Below, piece by piece: positions 60,630-64,000 of a DNA stretch of 64,000 nt. The position numbers were made by a program, and so were the translations under genes. The stretch covers positions 62,001-126,000 of the forward strand of contig CAKPJX010000002.1 in the NCBI GenBank assembly GCA_934163035.1. Direction: 5' to 3'. The stretch comes from an uncultured Bacilli bacterium. Lineage in GTDB: Bacteria; Bacillota_I; Bacilli_A; RF39; UBA660. The first letter of the stretch is position 1. Each line of letters starts with the position of its first letter. Below the pieces are notes generated by a model that did not search any database, had not been told where the DNA came from, and saw nothing but the letters and a program-made list of their open reading frames with translations.

Positions 60630-61010
60630 TTAAAAATCACAATTCCAAAGTCCCAATTTTCCATTCATACATATAGGTTTATCATATTTTTTAATATTTT
60701 CCAATTTCCAAGCATATGTTTCAACATGATCACTTCTGCCATAAACAATAGCATTAATTTTTCTTAATTCATTATTAAACTGCTCATCAACCAATATACA
60801 GTCAACCAAATCAGCTTCACCTACAATAGCACCTAATTCATATTTCAAATTATAACACGAAAAACGTTCTAGCATTTTCTTCTCTAAATTTTTACCAGCA
60901 TGAATTAATATTTTACCACGATAACTTGTTTTCCAACTTCTAAATTCATAACATTTATAACCATCTACTATTAAAGAGGCCCACGGTTGTTTAATAGTTA
61001 ATGCTTTCAT
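60630..61010 (-). CDS. ASCH-domain protein
   Basis: The 126-residue protein opens with MKALTIKQPWASLIVDGYKC and continues YEFRSWKTSYRGKILIHAG, the signature of ASCH/PUA-like beta-barrels. AIVGEADLVDC and the ending KYDKPICMNGKLGLWNC complete the domain. ASCH proteins bind RNA or act as small nucleases or amidohydrolases on modified nucleosides. ATG 61010 is chosen, with GGAGTGAT before it; an upstream extension is not conserved in the family. Confidence 0.88.
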   Translation of the reverse strand: MKALTIKQPWASLIVDGYKCYEFRSWKTSYRGKILIHAGKNLEKKMLERFSCYNLKYELGAIVGEADLVDCILVDEQFNNELRKINAIVYGRSDHVETYAWKLENIKKYDKPICMNGKLGLWNCDF

Positions 61011-61127
61011 CAAAATCACTCCAATACTATTAAATTTACTATTTAACATAAGCATAATATTACTTAAATAGTTCCATTAACCCATTTATTATAATTTGAA
61101 TGACACATTATATTTAAAAAATATAAA

Positions 61128-62360
61128 TTACTTTGCTTTCTTATATATTGGAAATTTTTTAGTCAAGTCAAGAACCTCTTTCTTACATTCTTTTTGTACT
61201 TTTAAATCTTCAATATTAGTTAAGGTTTTATAAATAATTTCACCTATCAAATTAAATTCTTTTTCCTTTAAACCCCTAGTCGTCATAGCAGCACTTCCAA
61301 TTCTAATACCACTAGTTATAAATGGTGACTCACTATCATATGGAATTGTATTTTTATTACAAGTAATATGAATATCATCTAAAACTTTTTCAGCAACTTT
61401 CCCAGTCAATCCAAAAGAAGTTTTAACATCTACTAAAATTAGATGATTATCAGTACCATCAGATATTATTTTTACACCCTTTTTTATTAAACAATCAGAT
61501 AAAGTTTTCATATTCTTAATAACTTGTTTTTGGTAAATAACAAAATCATCCTGCAAAGCTTCATAAAAGCATTGTGCCTTTGCCGCTATAACATGCATCA
61601 GTGGACCCCCCTGAATACCAGGAAAAACAACTTTATTTATCTTTTTAATTAAGTCCGAATTGTTAGTTAAAATTATACCACCGCGAGGTCCTCTTAAAGT
61701 TTTATGTGTAGTGGAAGTAACAACGTCTGCATATGGAAATGGACTAGGATGTAATCTAGCTGCTACTAAACCAGCAATATGAGCCATATCTACCATTAAA
61801 TATGCTCCACACTTATCAGCTATTTCCCTAAATCTTTTAAAATCTATCATTCTAGAATAAGCACTACATCCAGCTATAATCATTTTGGGTTTTTCAGATA
61901 AAGCTAATTTTTCTAACTCATCATAATCAATCAATCCAGTTTTTTCATTAACACTATAAGATATAATCTCATAATCAAGGCCACTAAAATTGATAGGATG
62001 TCCATGAGTTAAGTGTCCACCGTGTGATAAATTCATACCCATAACTTTGTCTCCATGATTAATTAAAGCCCTATAAACAGCCATATTAGCACTACTACCA
62101 GAATGTGGTTGAACATTAGCAAACTTACAATTAAATAACTTTGTCACATATTCTATTGCTTTTTTCTCAAAAATATCCACATATTGACATCCACCATAAT
62201 ATCTCTTATCAGGATACCCTTCAGCATACTTATTAGTAAGAATACTACCCTGAAGTTTCAAAATATCTTTAGAAACATAATTTTCTGAAGCAATAAGTTC
62301 AATGTTTTCCTCTTGTCTTTTACTTTCCTTTCTTAATGCATTCATTAAAATCTTATCCAC
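61128..62360 (-). CDS. glyA: Serine hydroxymethyltransferase
   Basis: The PLP enzyme interconverts serine and glycine and makes methylene-THF. The 410 residues contain IELIASENYVS, NKYAEGYPDKRYYGGC, VQPHSGSSANMAVYRAL, DMAHIAGLVA and the Schiff-base Lys in VVTSTTHKTLRGPRGG. I chose GTG 62360: it gives MDKILMNALRKESKRQ with AGAGGTGA seven bases upstream. Transcribed alone; with fhs it provides the one-carbon pool. Confidence 0.97.
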   Translation of the reverse strand: MDKILMNALRKESKRQEENIELIASENYVSKDILKLQGSILTNKYAEGYPDKRYYGGCQYVDIFEKKAIEYVTKLFNCKFANVQPHSGSSANMAVYRALINHGDKVMGMNLSHGGHLTHGHPINFSGLDYEIISYSVNEKTGLIDYDELEKLALSEKPKMIIAGCSAYSRMIDFKRFREIADKCGAYLMVDMAHIAGLVAARLHPSPFPYADVVTSTTHKTLRGPRGGIILTNNSDLIKKINKVVFPGIQGGPLMHVIAAKAQCFYEALQDDFVIYQKQVIKNMKTLSDCLIKKGVKIISDGTDNHLILVDVKTSFGLTGKVAEKVLDDIHITCNKNTIPYDSESPFITSGIRIGSAAMTTRGLKEKEFNLIGEIIYKTLTNIEDLKVQKECKKEVLDLTKKFPIYKKAK

Positions 62361-62420
62361 TAAAATCACCTCTATTTTTATTGTACCAAATTTCTAACGA
62401 AAAGTCATTTAATTCATATA

Positions 62421-62474
62421 TTTGAGTTTCGGTTTTTTACATACTTTTTAAATTGAATTTTAGCACAACTCAAA
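62421..62474. repeat. Dispersed intergenic repeat, copy 2, with its own hairpin
   Basis: Core 62421-62440 matches 38061-38080 with one mismatch. In this copy TTTGAGTT (62421-62428) is mirrored by AACTCAAA (62467-62474) across 38 bases, so it may be an inverted-end element remnant. Confidence 0.55.
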
Positions 62475-62544
62475 TAATTTGCGAAAATGTCTCTTTTTTC
62501 TTATCTTATTTTAATTTATCGCACAACAAATAGAACATAGTTGA

Positions 62545-62730
62545 ATTCTTTCTAATAGAAATAAGAAAAATAATATTAAATTATATAGATTGCTTATTTC
62601 AAGAATATTAACTAATGAATTCATTTCAAATATATCTAGAATATTTCATGAGTTTAAATGTGAAAAATGTGGCTCAACTAATTTTAGTTATTCTTTCAAA
62701 TATGACATTCACCGACTCTGCATGTCTTAA
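62545..62730 (+). pseudogene. Possible gene remnant with a zinc-ribbon-like CxxCG motif
   Basis: Sixty-one codons are open between a TGA and a TAA without a start codon. The translation contains FHEFKCEKCGSTNFSYSF, which resembles one half of a zinc ribbon as found in transposases and small regulators. It has no ribosome site. Together with the nearby repeat it may be the trace of a lost mobile element; the evidence is weak. Confidence 0.3.
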
Positions 62731-62884
62731 TTTAATATAAATTTCAGATTTCCATACTTTAGGGGTAAGGGGTAATTGCATCTAAAAACAACAAAATAAG
62801 TAATATTGTACCATCATGTTCATAATCAAATTGATATTAATACTAAAAATTTTAAAAGAAAAATATTGCTTTCCCCTTATCAAC

Positions 62885-62919
62885 AAAAATTTGGTACAAT
62901 CAATTTATACCAAATTTTT
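62885..62919. repeat. Perfect 12-bp inverted repeat
   Basis: AAAAATTTGGTA (62885-62896) and TACCAAATTTTT (62908-62919), 11-base loop, flanked by A- and T-rich ends: a possible bidirectional terminator. Nothing else is seen in 62731-62960. Confidence 0.7.
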
Positions 62920-62965
62920 CGATTACTCTGAATTTAATATAAATTGCTAAACATTATAGCGTAAT

Positions 62966-62993
62966 TTAAAAAAACTCCACAAAAATGTGAAGT
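62966..62993 (-). terminator. Terminator of the superoxide dismutase pseudogene
   Basis: Minus strand ACTTCACA-TTTTT-TGTGGAGT (one G-U pair) and seven T residues, 29 bases after the reading frame ends. Confidence 0.8.
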
Positions 62994-63021
62994 CAAAGAA
63001 AAATTTACACATATATCTAAG

Positions 63022-63612
63022 TCATACTATCATACAAAAACTAGCATTAGTAAAATCACCAATTTCCCTAAAATTATCAATATATTTAGATCTATCATTT
63101 TCATAATTCAAATAATATGCATGTTCCCACAAATCAATATTAAATAGTGGAACATATCCATATAATAAAGGAATATCTTGGTTATGAAAATTAAGTATCT
63201 CCAAATTACCGTCTTTTCTCAACACTAAAAATGTATAACCAGATCCCTTTAAAGATAAAGCCATTCTCTTAAATTCATTCCAAAAATTATTAAAATCACC
63301 ATACTGACTATCTATTTTATTTTCCCTTGGGCAAATTACTATTATTATTCATGCTTTTCCAATACAATTCATGATTTAATACACCACCAAGATTAAATAA
63401 AATATTAGCTTTATCTTCATTATTAAATTAATTAATATGATAAACAGGATCACTTAAATTATAGCGATAATTATAATTATATTTTCTTAATAAATTGTTT
63501 AAATTATTTAAATATGCCATTTCATGTTTATGATAATGTAGCCCATAGTATGGGTATCAATAAAAGGTTCTAAATCCTAAAAAACATATGGTAACATAGC
63601 CAACTGATACAT
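63022..63612 (-). pseudogene. sodA: Superoxide dismutase (Fe/Mn type), broken
   Basis: A nearly full-length SodA can be read on the minus strand, but with at least four lesions. TAG replaces codon 12 (MYQLAMLPYVF*DLEPFID). One base is missing after DTHTMG, so LHYHKHEMAYLNNL continues in another frame. A TAA follows SDPVYHIN. An added base after NLPKGK restores the frame for QYGDFNNFWNEF. The intact 80-residue end (63022-63264) has GSGYTFLVL, NQDIPLL and the metal ligands DLWEHAYYLNYEN. The other ligands (DTHTMG, NHELYW) remain in the fragments. A good ribosome site (GGGAGGT) and a terminator remain. Loss fits a strictly anaerobic life. The product cannot be a working enzyme. Confidence 0.92.
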
Positions 63613-63766
63613 AAAATACCTCCCTGGTAATACTATGCAAAAAAGTCTAAATAAATACTAACGAATCAAAGCTTAAACTTATTATTCAATACCATAAGTA
63701 TATTTTCCAGTACACAATTTATATATAATAATATCGTCTTACCATAATAAAATGCAAATACTTATG

Positions 63767-64000
63767 TTATTTATCAAGATATTTAGTTATGATGTCATTT
63801 AATTTAACATTATTAATCGGCTTTATTAAAAAGTCACATGTAAATTTTTCTCTATCATGATGTAACATAAAATAATCAGACATTAAAACTACAATTGGAG
63901 GAATCTTAAAAGTATCAGAAAGTTTTTCTAAAACTCTCATTAATTCCATATCATCATCTTTTAACATCATTTGATCAATAAATATAAGGTCATACTTATT
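63767..64000 (-). CDS. C-terminal receiver (REC) domain of a response regulator or hybrid kinase, partial
   Basis: The frame is open to the window edge, so the gene begins outside. The 77 visible codons encode the later half of a receiver domain: NKYDLIFIDQMM holds the phospho-acceptor Asp, VVLMSDY the conserved Ser/Thr position and LIKPINNVKL the invariant Lys-Pro. The protein stops 16 residues after the Lys, with no output domain. It is therefore either a Spo0F-like single-domain relay protein or the end of a hybrid histidine kinase. The open frame gives no clue to which. In this spore former a phosphorelay role is conceivable but not shown. Confidence 0.82.
   Translation of the reverse strand, partial: NKYDLIFIDQMMLKDDDMELMRVLEKLSDTFKIPPIVVLMSDYFMLHHDREKFTCDFLIKPINNVKLNDIITKYLDK

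Overview
The window comes from a very AT-rich Gram-positive bacterium with a standard genetic code. Trp is TGG throughout and TGA is used as a stop (for example der), so it is not a code-4 mycoplasma. Conserved gene pairs place it in the class Bacilli: dnaD-nth next to ponA, hup/der/spoIVA, ezrA-thiI beside rpsD, a ytxG-ytxH-like pair close to trmB, cse60 beside leuS, and cdaA-cdaR. It carries several endospore genes: spoIVA, spoVIF, an alpha/beta SASP, cse60, two CotF-type coat genes and a GerS/YdcC-like lipoprotein. My inference is an uncultured, probably gut-associated, spore-forming anaerobe with a compact genome (Erysipelotrichales/RF39-like Bacilli). No 16S gene is present to prove this.

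Layout. 1-7.7 kb: 3' part of a class A penicillin-binding protein, nth-dnaD, cca, HU, two membrane proteins, der operon and spoVIF. 7.7-15.4 kb: a two-gene surface system, consisting of a 2034-residue membrane-anchored papain-like protease with 11 Listeria-Bacteroides repeats and a C-terminal dockerin, followed by a membrane-anchored protein with a cohesin-like N-terminal domain and four cadherin-like beta-sandwich domains. 15.4-31.4 kb: spoIVA, engB, nrnA, ackA, SASP, thiI, ezrA, rpsD (own promoter and structured leader), a beta-propeller-like protein, a tyrosine T-box controlling a CYTH gene plus tyrS, ytxG/ytxH-like genes, an acidic protein, a lipoprotein and trmB.

31.5-48.5 kb: a FemX-like ligase, a MurJ/SpoVB-type flippase, cse60, a leucine T-box controlling a small membrane protein plus leuS, then a three-gene operon (second flippase, PLP aminotransferase, DcsG-like ATP-grasp enzyme) with a sigma-A promoter, a GH31 glycosidase, ndk, a VanY-type carboxypeptidase, a YtqA-like radical SAM protein and an anchored Ig-like protein. 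48.5-56.2 kb: fhs, a thioester-domain surface adhesin overlapping its own class D-like sortase gene, tRNA-Asn, a thioredoxin-fold protein, a LolA-like lipoprotein, cdaR and cdaA. 56.4-64 kb: a decayed insertion sequence, DUF378, an NlpC/P60 hydrolase, coat proteins, a CPWC thioredoxin-like protein, an ASCH protein, glyA, a repeat-bearing intergenic stretch, a broken superoxide dismutase gene and the 3' end of a receiver-domain gene.

Much of the non-housekeeping content concerns the cell envelope: peptidoglycan synthesis and trimming, lipid-linked export, sortase and dockerin display, spore coat. The candidates for new biology are the cohesin-like/dockerin protease pair and the flippase-aminotransferase-ATP-grasp operon.
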